DNA from: an uncultured Myxococcales bacterium
GTDB taxonomy: Bacteria > Myxococcota_A > UBA9042
Assembly: GCA_937915965.1 (NCBI GenBank)
Contig: CALGHC010000156.1
Location: 1 to 5,335 of the forward strand
Direction: 5' to 3'
Length of the DNA: 5,335 bases
The notes beneath the pieces were generated by a model. It worked only from the letters and a program-made list of their open reading frames with translations, did no database searches and was not told where the DNA came from. This document shows positions 1 to 5,335 of the stretch, piece by piece. The stretch's first letter is position 1, and every line of letters starts with the position of its first letter. The position numbers and the translations under genes are program-made.

Positions 1-1100
1 AGTCGCTGCACACGAACGCCCTCGACGAAGCCCTGGCGCTACCGAGCGACTTTGCCGCTCGCATCGCCCGCAACACCCAGATCTTCCTGCAGGAGGAGAC
101 CGGCACCTGCCGCTTCGTCGACCCGTGGGGCGGGAGCTACTACGTCGAGCGACTCACCGCGGAGCTCGCGGCGCGGGCGTGGCAGCGAATCGAGGAGGTC
201 GAGGCGCTGGGCGGCATGGCGCGGGCGATCGAGTCGGGGCTGCCCAAGCAGCGCATTGAAGAGGCCGCGGCGCGCGCCCAGGCGCGTATCGACAGCGGGC
301 GCCAGATCGTCGTCGGCGTCAACCGCTGGCGCTCGGGAGTAGAGGACGAGATCGACATCCTGCGCGTCGACAACGGCGCCGTGCGCGACGCCCAGATCGC
401 CCGCCTTCAGGCCCTGCGAGCGAGCCGCGACGGTGTCCAGGTCGAGGCGACGTTGCACGCAATTGGCCGTTCGGCAGACACTGGCGAGGGCAACCTGCTG
501 GCGCTCGCCGTCGACGCGGCGCGGGCGGGAGCCACGGTTGGCGAGATCAGCGCTGCGCTTGAGGGTGTCTGGGGTCGACACGAAGCCGAAGTCCGGGCGG
601 TGCGTGGCGTGTATGGGGGCGAGATGGGCGACCAGGACAGCGCCGTCGCGGCGGCCCGGGCGGCCACCGATCGTTTCGCCGGGCTCGATGGCCGCCGTCC
701 GCGCATCCTCGTCGCCAAGATGGGCCAGGACGGCCACGATCGCGGCCAGAAGGTGATCGCCAGCGCGTTCGCGGATCTCGGCTTCGACGTCGACATCGGG
801 CCGCTCTTCCAGACGCCGGACGAGACCGCCCGCCAGGCCGTCGAGAATGACGTTCACGTCGTCGGCGTCAGCTCGCTCGCCGCCGGGCATCGCGCCCTGG
901 TGCCCGCCCTGCGGTCCGCCCTCGACACAGCGGGCCGCGCCGACATCTTGATCGTCGTCGGCGGGGTCATCCCCAAGCAGGACTTCGAAGAGCTGTTCGC
1001 CGCCGGCGCCGCCGCCATCTACCCTCCCGGCACGGTCATCCCCGTGGCCGCCCAGGAGCTGGTCGCGAAGCTGATCGCACACCACCACGGCGGGGCCTGA
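1..1100 (+). CDS. scpA: Methylmalonyl-CoA mutase, catalytic (large) subunit, 3' part
   Basis: This is the C-terminal 365 residues of the adenosylcobalamin-dependent enzyme that interconverts (R)-methylmalonyl-CoA and succinyl-CoA in the cytoplasm, used in propionate, odd-chain fatty acid and branched amino acid metabolism. The gene enters from the left edge; the first full codon is at base 3. The fragment opens with the family's highly conserved segment [17 protein letters not shown], followed by [11 protein letters not shown] and [11 protein letters not shown], which form the end of the catalytic TIM barrel. A helical linker follows. The B12-binding Rossmann domain starts near fragment residue 232 ([17 protein letters not shown]). 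Its DxHxxG motif carries the cobalt-ligating His at bases 735-737. The VSSLAAGH and VVGGVIP motifs that surround the nucleotide tail are also present. The C-terminus looks complete. A functional B12 domain argues for the catalytic subunit rather than the small subunit, which has lost these residues. The adjacent meaB supports the call. The symbol mutB is equally used. Confidence 0.97.
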   Translation, partial: SLHTNALDEALALPSDFAARIARNTQIFLQEETGTCRFVDPWGGSYYVERLTAELAARAWQRIEEVEALGGMARAIESGLPKQRIEEAAARAQARIDSGRQIVVGVNRWRSGVEDEIDILRVDNGAVRDAQIARLQALRASRDGVQVEATLHAIGRSADTGEGNLLALAVDAARAGATVGEISAALEGVWGRHEAEVRAVRGVYGGEMGDQDSAVAAARAATDRFAGLDGRRPRILVAKMGQDGHDRGQKVIASAFADLGFDVDIGPLFQTPDETARQAVENDVHVVGVSSLAAGHRALVPALRSALDTAGRADILIVVGGVIPKQDFEELFAAGAAAIYPPGTVIPVAAQELVAKLIAHHHGGA

Positions 1101-1103
1101 TCG

Positions 1104-2102
1104 ATGCCCGCTCCTCCCGTCGACATAGAGACGCTCGCCGTCCAGGTGGTCGCTGGTGACCGCGCCGCCCTGGCGCGGGCGATCACCTTGGTCGAGTCCA
1201 GCCGCGGCGACGATCGCGACCACGCCCAGCAGTTTCTGGTGCGCCTGCTGCCCCACACCGGTGGGGCCGTACGAGTCGGCATCAGCGGCGTGCCAGGCGC
1301 CGGCAAGAGCACCCTGATCGACGCGCTCGGCGTCCACCTGATCGACCAGGGGCGCCGGGTCGCGGTGCTCGCCGTCGACCCATCGAGCACCCTCAGCGGC
1401 GGATCGATCCTCGGCGACAAGACGCGCATGGCCCGGTTGGGGCGAGACCCACGCGCCTTCGTGAGGCCGTCGCCTACCGGGGGGTCGCTCGGCGGGATCG
1501 CTCGTCGTTCCCGCGAGTCCATGTTGGTCTGTGAGGCGGCCGGTTTCGACGTCGTGCTGGTTGAGACGGTCGGGGTGGGCCAAAGCGAGACCGCCGTCAG
1601 CGAGATCGTTGATGCCTTTGTCGTCCTGCTGGTCGCAGGGGCGGGCGACGAGTTGCAGGGCATCAAACGCGGCATCCTCGAGCTGGTCGATGTGCTGGTC
1701 CTCAACAAGGCGGACGGCGAAGGGCTGGCCCGCGCCGAAGAGGCGTGCGGTCGTTATGCGTCGGCGCTTCAGTTGATGCGTCGCCGCGATCCCGCCTGGC
1801 GTCCTCGGGTGATGACAGCCAGCGCCCAGACGGGCGCGGGCGTCGACAGCGTGTGGGCAGTTCTCGAGGAGCGGCGCGTCCTGCTTGAGGCGGATGGCAC
1901 CTGGGAGCGGCGCCGCCAGCGGCAGGCTCTCGCCGGGATGTGGCGACTTCTGGCGGAGCGCCTCGAGGCAGATGTCCGTCGGCACCCTGCGGTCCAGGCC
2001 CGGCTCGCAGACGTCGAGAGTGACGTCATCGCCGGTCGCCTGACTGCCGCTTTGGGCGCCCAAGCTCTGCTCGACGCCGCCGGCTGGAAGTCAGATGACT
2101 GA
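1104..2102 (+). CDS. meaB: Methylmalonyl-CoA mutase-associated GTPase MeaB (ArgK family)
   Basis: This is a 332-residue, full-length G3E-family GTPase. It acts as a cytoplasmic chaperone of methylmalonyl-CoA mutase, gating cofactor loading and protecting or rescuing the enzyme from inactivation. The P-loop is GVPGAGKST (residues 62-70). The segment AVDPSSTLSGGSILGDKTRM (about 90-109) follows, then the family signature RPSPTGGSLGGIARRSRE. The switch region is ETVGVGQSE (154-162), and GAGDELQGIK (179-188) matches the segment called switch III in the characterised MeaB. The base-specificity motif is NKAD (201-204), with SAQTG near 240. The C-terminal helical part (about 270-327) corresponds to the dimerisation arm. 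The ATG lies three bases after the mutase stop, with only a weak G-rich ribosome site (GGGG, 1092-1095), so translation is probably coupled to the mutase. No motif is degraded. The older name 'LAO/AO transport system kinase (ArgK)' belongs to the same family and is misleading here. Confidence 0.97.
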   Translation: MPAPPVDIETLAVQVVAGDRAALARAITLVESSRGDDRDHAQQFLVRLLPHTGGAVRVGISGVPGAGKSTLIDALGVHLIDQGRRVAVLAVDPSSTLSGGSILGDKTRMARLGRDPRAFVRPSPTGGSLGGIARRSRESMLVCEAAGFDVVLVETVGVGQSETAVSEIVDAFVVLLVAGAGDELQGIKRGILELVDVLVLNKADGEGLARAEEACGRYASALQLMRRRDPAWRPRVMTASAQTGAGVDSVWAVLEERRVLLEADGTWERRRQRQALAGMWRLLAERLEADVRRHPAVQARLADVESDVIAGRLTAALGAQALLDAAGWKSDD

Positions 2103-2166
2103 TCGGACATGCTAGGCGTCGCCGCCGGCGCTCAGCCACGTCGGCTCGTCGGCGCGGAGCGAATCC

Positions 2167-3228
2167 ATGGGCATTAGCTTGAGTCATCAGCGAAAGCCAA
2201 CAGACGGACTACCACCGACCCGGGCCTGCCGGTCTGCGGTCGCTGCCTCGTCGGCACGCGGCCTGTTTGTCGTCCTGGTAGTCGCTCTGGTGGTCGCGCT
2301 CGCGCTGGCCCTGTCGGGTTGCGACGACGGCACGGACGCGGATGGATCCGGCGGTGATGACAACGCCGCCGTGGGTGATTCGTCGTCGGCGGACGCAGCC
2401 GCCGCTGCCGCCGACGCGTCGGCGGACGACGCGGCCGCAGGCGCCGACGCTTCTCCTCCCAGCTACGAGCCAACCAAGGCCTACACGGGCGGCGACTGCC
2501 CGAACCTGATGGCGGGCGAGAACAAGCTGTGGTCGTGGGAGGGAAACCGAAAGGTCCTGATCTATCTGCCGCACGAACCCAAGGGCGCGCCGCTCTTGTT
2601 CCTCTGGCACGGGCTGGGGGATACGCCGGAGAACTTCGCGGCGGCCTTCAACGCGGCCGGCATTGCCAACAAATACAACACTATCGTCGCTGTTCCAGGC
2701 TCCAACGGCAAGTTCCCCGGTTGGGGTTTCTCGAGCAAGACGGCCGCGCTGCCCGACGGCGCCCTCTTTGACGACATCCTCACTTGTCTGGACGATCAGT
2801 ACGATGTCGACAACCGGCGGGTCTACTCGATGGGCTTCTCGGCAGGCGGCCTGTGGACGACCTGGCTGCAGATGCATCGCTCGAAGTGGCTCGCAGCGGT
2901 GCTCGCGTTCAGCGGGGGCACCGGCGAGTTCATGAACGTGTACGAGACCCCCGCCAGCTATGTGCCGACTCTGCTCACTTCGGGGGGCGTCGACGACAAC
3001 GTCGCTGGCGTGGCGTTCGCCGAGACCAGCCTGGACTTCGCCACCCATCTGCTCGCCGATGGCCAGTACGTCATCCACTGCGACCACGGGCTGGGTCACA
3101 CCGTCCCATGGGGTGCCGACAAGTGGGCCGTGCCCTTCCTCTTCGCCCACGAGTGGGGCGTGATTCCCAGTCCCTATCTGGCCAACGCCAAGGACGCCGG
3201 CTTCCCGGACTACTGTGTCATCCCGTAG
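2167..3228 (+). CDS. Secreted lipoprotein esterase, PHB depolymerase / feruloyl esterase-like
   Basis: This 353-residue protein is predicted to be exported and lipid-anchored. A long n-region (1-32) and a hydrophobic stretch (33-49) lead to the lipobox LSGC, with the lipidated Cys at residue 52. An Asp/Ala/Ser/Gly-rich linker spans about 53-98. An alpha/beta-hydrolase domain then runs to about residue 335. Seen motifs are LFLWHGLGDT (oxyanion-hole HG, 148-149), the nucleophile elbow GFSAGG with Ser225, SGGVDDN (candidate acid Asp276 or Asp277), and GLGHTVPW with candidate catalytic His311. The order and spacing fit LpqC-like poly(3-hydroxybutyrate) depolymerases and feruloyl esterases (esterase D fold); the real substrate cannot be told. 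Cys111, 207, 305 and 350 could form disulfides outside the cytoplasm. The ATG is preceded by GGAG (2156-2159) at seven bases. The 64-base gap from meaB leaves co-transcription possible, but the functions are unrelated. The final codons YCVIP and the stop lie in a 24-bp tandem repeat. Confidence 0.88.
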   Translation: MGISLSHQRKPTDGLPPTRACRSAVAASSARGLFVVLVVALVVALALALSGCDDGTDADGSGGDDNAAVGDSSSADAAAAAADASADDAAAGADASPPSYEPTKAYTGGDCPNLMAGENKLWSWEGNRKVLIYLPHEPKGAPLLFLWHGLGDTPENFAAAFNAAGIANKYNTIVAVPGSNGKFPGWGFSSKTAALPDGALFDDILTCLDDQYDVDNRRVYSMGFSAGGLWTTWLQMHRSKWLAAVLAFSGGTGEFMNVYETPASYVPTLLTSGGVDDNVAGVAFAETSLDFATHLLADGQYVIHCDHGLGHTVPWGADKWAVPFLFAHEWGVIPSPYLANAKDAGFPDYCVIP

Positions 3229-3306
3229 AGCCGCGACTGTGTCATCCCGCAGGGCCGCGGCCGTGTCGTCCCGCAGGGCCGCGACTGCGTCATCCCGTAG
3301 AGCCGC
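3211..3306 (+). repeat. 24-bp tandem repeat, four copies, spanning the esterase stop codon
   Basis: Four head-to-tail units lie at 3211-3234, 3235-3258, 3259-3282 and 3283-3306. Each reads approximately gactgtgtcatcccg, then tag or cag, then agc or ggc, then cgc. Units 1 and 4 carry TAG-AGC; units 2 and 3 carry CAG-GGC. Unit 3 is the most diverged, with a ggccgtgtcgtc start. Unit 1 encodes YCVIP-stop, the end of the esterase. Because the period is eight codons, the esterase frame stays open through units 2 and 3 and reaches another CVIP-stop in unit 4 (TAG at 3298-3300). The junction of units 2 and 3 makes a 10-bp palindrome (ggccgcggcc, 3253-3262). The units have no spacers, so this is not a CRISPR array. 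The remaining bases 3307-3357 before the next gene hold an AT-richer spot (taaccttat, 3342-3350), but I could not place a convincing promoter there. Confidence 0.93.
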
Positions 3307-3357
3307 GACCGCTTCGCTGCACGCTCTCCCAGCTGGTCCACTAACCTTATCTGGCCC

Positions 3358-3363
3358 AAAGGA
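3358..3363 (+). promoter_or_regulatory. Ribosome binding site that supports the CTG start of the glycosyltransferase
   Basis: AAAGGA lies six bases upstream of the CTG at 3370-3372, a normal Shine-Dalgarno spacing. No comparable purine-rich site lies ahead of the alternative TTG at 3427, whose upstream sequence is ctggcggcgctgtct. This site is the main reason for choosing the upstream start. Confidence 0.55.
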
Positions 3364-3369
3364 TCAGCT

Positions 3370-4956
3370 CTGAGCGAAACGCGCCGCCTCGACCGCCCGC
3401 TCGTCGCCGGCCTGGCGGCGCTGTCTTTGCTTGCTGCCGCCATCCGGCTGCTGCGCATCAGCGCCCGCGAGCCTTGGCTCGACGAGGCTTGCACCGCCTG
3501 GTTCGCCGGCGGCGCCGACTTCGGCGAGGTGATCGAGCGCCTCGCTGCCGACGCACACCCTCCGCTGTACTACCTGTTGATGCACGTCTGGACCGGGCTC
3601 TTTGGCGTCGGTGACGTCGCGCTGCGTCTCCCCAGCGTGATCGCCAGCGTCGCCCTCGTGCCCGTCGTCGCTTGGATCGTCGCAGAGGCCGGTGGTGGCC
3701 GCGGCGCGCAGCTCTTCGCCGCCGTCGGCGCCGCGTTGTCGCCTTGGTTGGTCTACTACGGCGTCGAGACCCGCGCCTATGCGTTGCTCGCGCTGATCTC
3801 CGGGGTTGTCCTCGCCGCCCTGATGCGGGCAGCGTGGACCGGCAGCCGTCGTGCCTGGCTGGTCGCCGCTGTCTCGACGAGCGCGGCCCTGTACGTCCAC
3901 CACTACGGCATCTTCCTCTTGCCGCTGTGGCTCCTTGCCGTCATCGGCGCCGTATCCGAGACCAAGCGTTTCGGCGCGTTGGTGGGCACCCTCGCCGTAG
4001 CCAGCTGGGTACCGTGGGCGTGGGTCTGGTTGGCGGGGCAGTCCCGGGTCGGCGGTGCCTGGCTCGGCGGGTTTTGGCATGGCCCCGTCGACGCACTCGC
4101 TGGCAGCCTGCGCGTGCTCGCCTTGGTGCCGCCCTTTCCCGACCACCTCGGCGAGCTGGGCTTGGTCGAGCTGCCGCTGCCCATCGCTCTGGCGGTTGGC
4201 CTGGTCTTCGCGGTGCCCGCTGGCGTCGGCGCGGTGGTCCCGTTGCTGATGGTTCGGCACGACCGCGAAAGGGCGTCCTTGTTGCCCCGGGTCGCGCTGC
4301 CCACAGCGGCGCTGCTGCTACCGACCGTCGGCGCGGTCCTTGTCTCGCTATCGCGACCGATCTTTCTCGCCGGTCGCTACGACCTGATGGCCGCGCCGGC
4401 CTGGCTCGCCCTCGGCGCGATTGGGGTCGAGGTGATCGGCGATCGGCTCGCCGATTCGAGGCAGCGTCGTTTCGCGATCGTCGCCGTAGTCGTCGCGACC
4501 TTGTGCCTGTGCACCGTCCTCATCCCATTCCTGCGCATCCCGGCTGGCCCGCGTGCCTTCACCGCCGCGGCCACTCAGATCGCCGCCGCGGCGCCTGGTG
4601 ACGCTGTCGTCGTCGTGGGTCTCGCCCGGGCGCCACTCGAGCTGCAGTTGAGCGTGGTGGCCGATTCCCACCATCTGGAGAGTTTCCCAGCTTCCATCGC
4701 CGACCACCCTGGCTGGATGGACCGTGCCCACTACGGCATCGAACCCATGCGCCGCGATGTGGCCGCCCTCGCCGCTCGCCTGGCCGACTACGACGGCGTC
4801 TGGTTGGTCGCCGAGCTGGACGATCGCGGCGGTTTTGCCGAGCCTCGTCTCGCCGGTTTTCTGTTCGCCGCCTTGCGGGCGACTGGCCGCGAACCCGGCG
4901 CGCCGCAGGCATTCGGCGGCGTCGGTCTGTCTCGCTTCGCGCGGCAAGTGCGCTGA
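3370..4956 (+). CDS. GT-C membrane glycosyltransferase (GT39 / ArnT-like)
   Basis: This polytopic inner-membrane protein of 528 residues (from the CTG start) probably transfers a sugar from a polyprenyl-phosphate donor to an acceptor on the outer face of the membrane. The short charged N-terminus (SETRRLDRP) precedes TM1 (about 11-30). The first external loop has EPWLDEA with Asp38-Glu39, the acidic pair typical of this family, and then HPPLYY (63-68). ALRLPS, GVETRAYAL and LYVHHYG follow at family-typical positions. Roughly ten to eleven hydrophobic segments run to about residue 388, with RPIFLAGRY (329-337) before the last ones, as in other GT39-like proteins. A soluble tail of about 140 residues ends the protein. 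There is no in-frame ATG or GTG between the preceding stop (3298-3300) and the conserved region. CTG at 3370 has a good ribosome site; TTG at 3427 would remove most of TM1. Acceptor and sugar are unknown, and no neighbour suggests a pathway. Confidence 0.87.
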   Translation: MSETRRLDRPLVAGLAALSLLAAAIRLLRISAREPWLDEACTAWFAGGADFGEVIERLAADAHPPLYYLLMHVWTGLFGVGDVALRLPSVIASVALVPVVAWIVAEAGGGRGAQLFAAVGAALSPWLVYYGVETRAYALLALISGVVLAALMRAAWTGSRRAWLVAAVSTSAALYVHHYGIFLLPLWLLAVIGAVSETKRFGALVGTLAVASWVPWAWVWLAGQSRVGGAWLGGFWHGPVDALAGSLRVLALVPPFPDHLGELGLVELPLPIALAVGLVFAVPAGVGAVVPLLMVRHDRERASLLPRVALPTAALLLPTVGAVLVSLSRPIFLAGRYDLMAAPAWLALGAIGVEVIGDRLADSRQRRFAIVAVVVATLCLCTVLIPFLRIPAGPRAFTAAATQIAAAAPGDAVVVVGLARAPLELQLSVVADSHHLESFPASIADHPGWMDRAHYGIEPMRRDVAALAARLADYDGVWLVAELDDRGGFAEPRLAGFLFAALRATGREPGAPQAFGGVGLSRFARQVR

Positions 4957-4960
4957 TCGA

Positions 4961-4989
4961 TTGTCCTGCGGGCGCAGGACCGCTAGCCT
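4961..4989 (+). promoter_or_regulatory. Possible sigma-70-type promoter for the exported-protein gene
   Basis: TTGTCC (4961-4966) and TAGCCT (4984-4989) are separated by 17 bases and lie 28 bases ahead of the ATG at 5017. The -35 matches the consensus at four of six positions and the -10 at three of six, including the first T, the A and the final T. Weak matches of this kind occur by chance, but the spacing and location are right and the gene needs its own promoter if the hairpin terminates upstream transcription. Confidence 0.3.
4963..4980. repeat. Perfect inverted repeat (hairpin) after the glycosyltransferase
   Basis: gtcctgcg and cgcaggac are exact reverse complements separated by two bases. 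As RNA this gives a seven-pair stem with a GGGC loop. It begins six bases after the glycosyltransferase stop. It could be a terminator, but no T-run follows (cgctagcctt), so an intrinsic terminator of the usual kind is not shown. It could equally be a dyad operator, because it overlaps the -35 and spacer of a possible promoter for the next gene. Confidence 0.7.
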
Positions 4990-5004
4990 TGGCGCGGTCA
5001 TCCC

Positions 5005-5010
5005 AGGAGG
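5005..5010 (+). promoter_or_regulatory. Strong ribosome binding site for the exported-protein gene
   Basis: AGGAGG lies six bases before the ATG at 5017. It is a full Shine-Dalgarno match, the strongest in the window, and it fixes this start and suggests high translation. Confidence 0.85.
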
Positions 5011-5016
5011 CTCGCC

Positions 5017-5335
5017 ATGTCAGTTCGCTCACCAAAGCCGTTCACCCGCGCGATGTGCCTCGGACTCGCGGCCTGCCTCGCTGGCTCAGCCCTGTGCGCT
5101 CCCGCGTTCGCCGCGACCCTCGCCGTGCAAGGGGCATTGCGCACGGCGGGCGCCGGACCGGTGGCCGACGGCAAGTACACGCTCACCGTCGGATTGTACG
5201 CGACAGCCGACGCAGCGCAGCCGTCCTGGCAGGAGATTCACGTCGCGACCGCGGTGATCGGCGGGACCTTCGGGATCCAGCTCGGCAGCAAGGATCCAGA
5301 GAAGAACGCGTTGCCTGTCAGTCTGTTTGCGGCGG
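5017..5335 (+). CDS. Exported protein with Sec signal peptide, 5' part only
   Basis: The first 106 codons are present and the gene runs off the right edge with its frame open. The N-terminus has a basic n-region (MSVRSPKPFTR), a hydrophobic core (about 12-28) and a likely signal peptidase I site at APAFA before ATLAVQG (about 32/33). Cys14, Cys20 and Cys27 in the signal region do not form a convincing lipobox. The mature start TLAVQGALRTAGAGPVADGK, then YTLTVGLYATAD, PSWQEIHVATAVIGGTFGIQLG and LPVSLFAA, resembles the N-terminal beta-rich module of large secreted or surface proteins in Myxococcota. These read 'G.L.....G.PV.DG.Y.LT..LY' and then a Trp-Glu strand. That resemblance is from memory of the family pattern, and the function is unknown. 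The strong AGGAGG site and a possible promoter just upstream suggest it starts its own transcription unit. Confidence 0.8.
   Translation, partial: MSVRSPKPFTRAMCLGLAACLAGSALCAPAFAATLAVQGALRTAGAGPVADGKYTLTVGLYATADAAQPSWQEIHVATAVIGGTFGIQLGSKDPEKNALPVSLFAA

Noticed and set aside
39..2063. A 2025-base open frame on the - strand, antisense to both the mutase and meaB.
   Set aside because: It has no recognisable family motifs, is rich in Arg/Ala/Asp/Gly as expected for the complement of GC-biased codons, and spans two confidently identified genes on the + strand. Long antisense open frames are normal at this GC content.
2103..2166. A terminator or promoter between meaB and the esterase.
   Set aside because: There is a short palindrome (cgccggcg, 2123-2130) and a 7-bp direct repeat (cgtcggc), but no stable stem with a T-run and no convincing -35/-10 pair.
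2209..3150. Long - strand open frame opposite the esterase.
   Set aside because: The + strand frame has lipobox, GFSAGG and GHTVPW motifs; the - strand translation is low-complexity and shows no domain.
3211..3306. A CRISPR array.
   Set aside because: Units are 24 bp and directly adjacent with no unique spacers, overlap a coding sequence, and have no cas genes nearby.
3210..3494. A - strand open frame with an apparent peptide repeat (SRLYGMTQ-like).
   Set aside because: The periodicity comes from the 24-bp DNA repeat read on the other strand; the rest of the frame has no recognisable content.
3364..4260. Long - strand open frame opposite the glycosyltransferase, highly charged and Gln-rich.
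   Set aside because: It is the complement of hydrophobic membrane-segment codons, which always gives charged, Gln-rich antisense frames. No motif or ribosome site supports it.
4954..4962. The string tgatcgat shared between the glycosyltransferase end and the mutase/meaB junction.
   Set aside because: Only eight bases, including a stop codon and a common GATC context; chance is sufficient.
4997..5004. The 8-mer gtcatccc ahead of the last gene, also present in the 24-bp repeat.
   Set aside because: The same 8-mer also occurs in the mutase coding region (near 965 and 1036), so the match is not specific.

Overview
The window is a high-GC stretch of bacterial chromosome, probably from a myxobacterium-like (Myxococcota / former Deltaproteobacteria) organism. 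That assignment is inferred from very GC-rich third codon positions, a secreted lipoprotein with an Asp/Ala/Ser-rich linker after the lipobox, and a secreted beta-rich protein of a kind common in those genomes. No taxonomic marker gene is present. All five recognised genes lie on the + strand.

Layout. Bases 1-1100 are the 3' part of a methylmalonyl-CoA mutase catalytic subunit, covering the end of the catalytic barrel, the linker and the complete cobalamin-binding domain. Three bases later, at 1104-2102, comes its GTPase chaperone MeaB. The two form a tight metabolic operon for B12-dependent interconversion of methylmalonyl-CoA and succinyl-CoA. After a 64-base gap, 2167-3228 encodes a lipoprotein alpha/beta-hydrolase of the polyhydroxybutyrate depolymerase / feruloyl esterase (LpqC-like) type. 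Its last five codons and stop lie inside the first unit of a four-copy, 24-bp tandem repeat (3211-3306). At 3370-4956 there is a polytopic GT-C (GT39/ArnT-like) glycosyltransferase that appears to start at a rare CTG codon. A perfect 18-base inverted repeat follows it (4963-4980). The last gene starts at 5017 behind a strong ribosome binding site, encodes an exported protein, and runs off the window end.

How they work together. Only the mutase and MeaB have an evident functional link. The esterase, glycosyltransferase and exported protein are all envelope or secreted functions, but nothing in the sequence ties them into one pathway. I see no RNA gene, mobile element, CRISPR array, phage gene or defence system, and no evidence of a new multi-gene system. 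The points most worth a second look are the 24-bp repeat that carries the esterase stop codon, the CTG start of the glycosyltransferase, and the inverted repeat that overlaps a possible promoter for the last gene.
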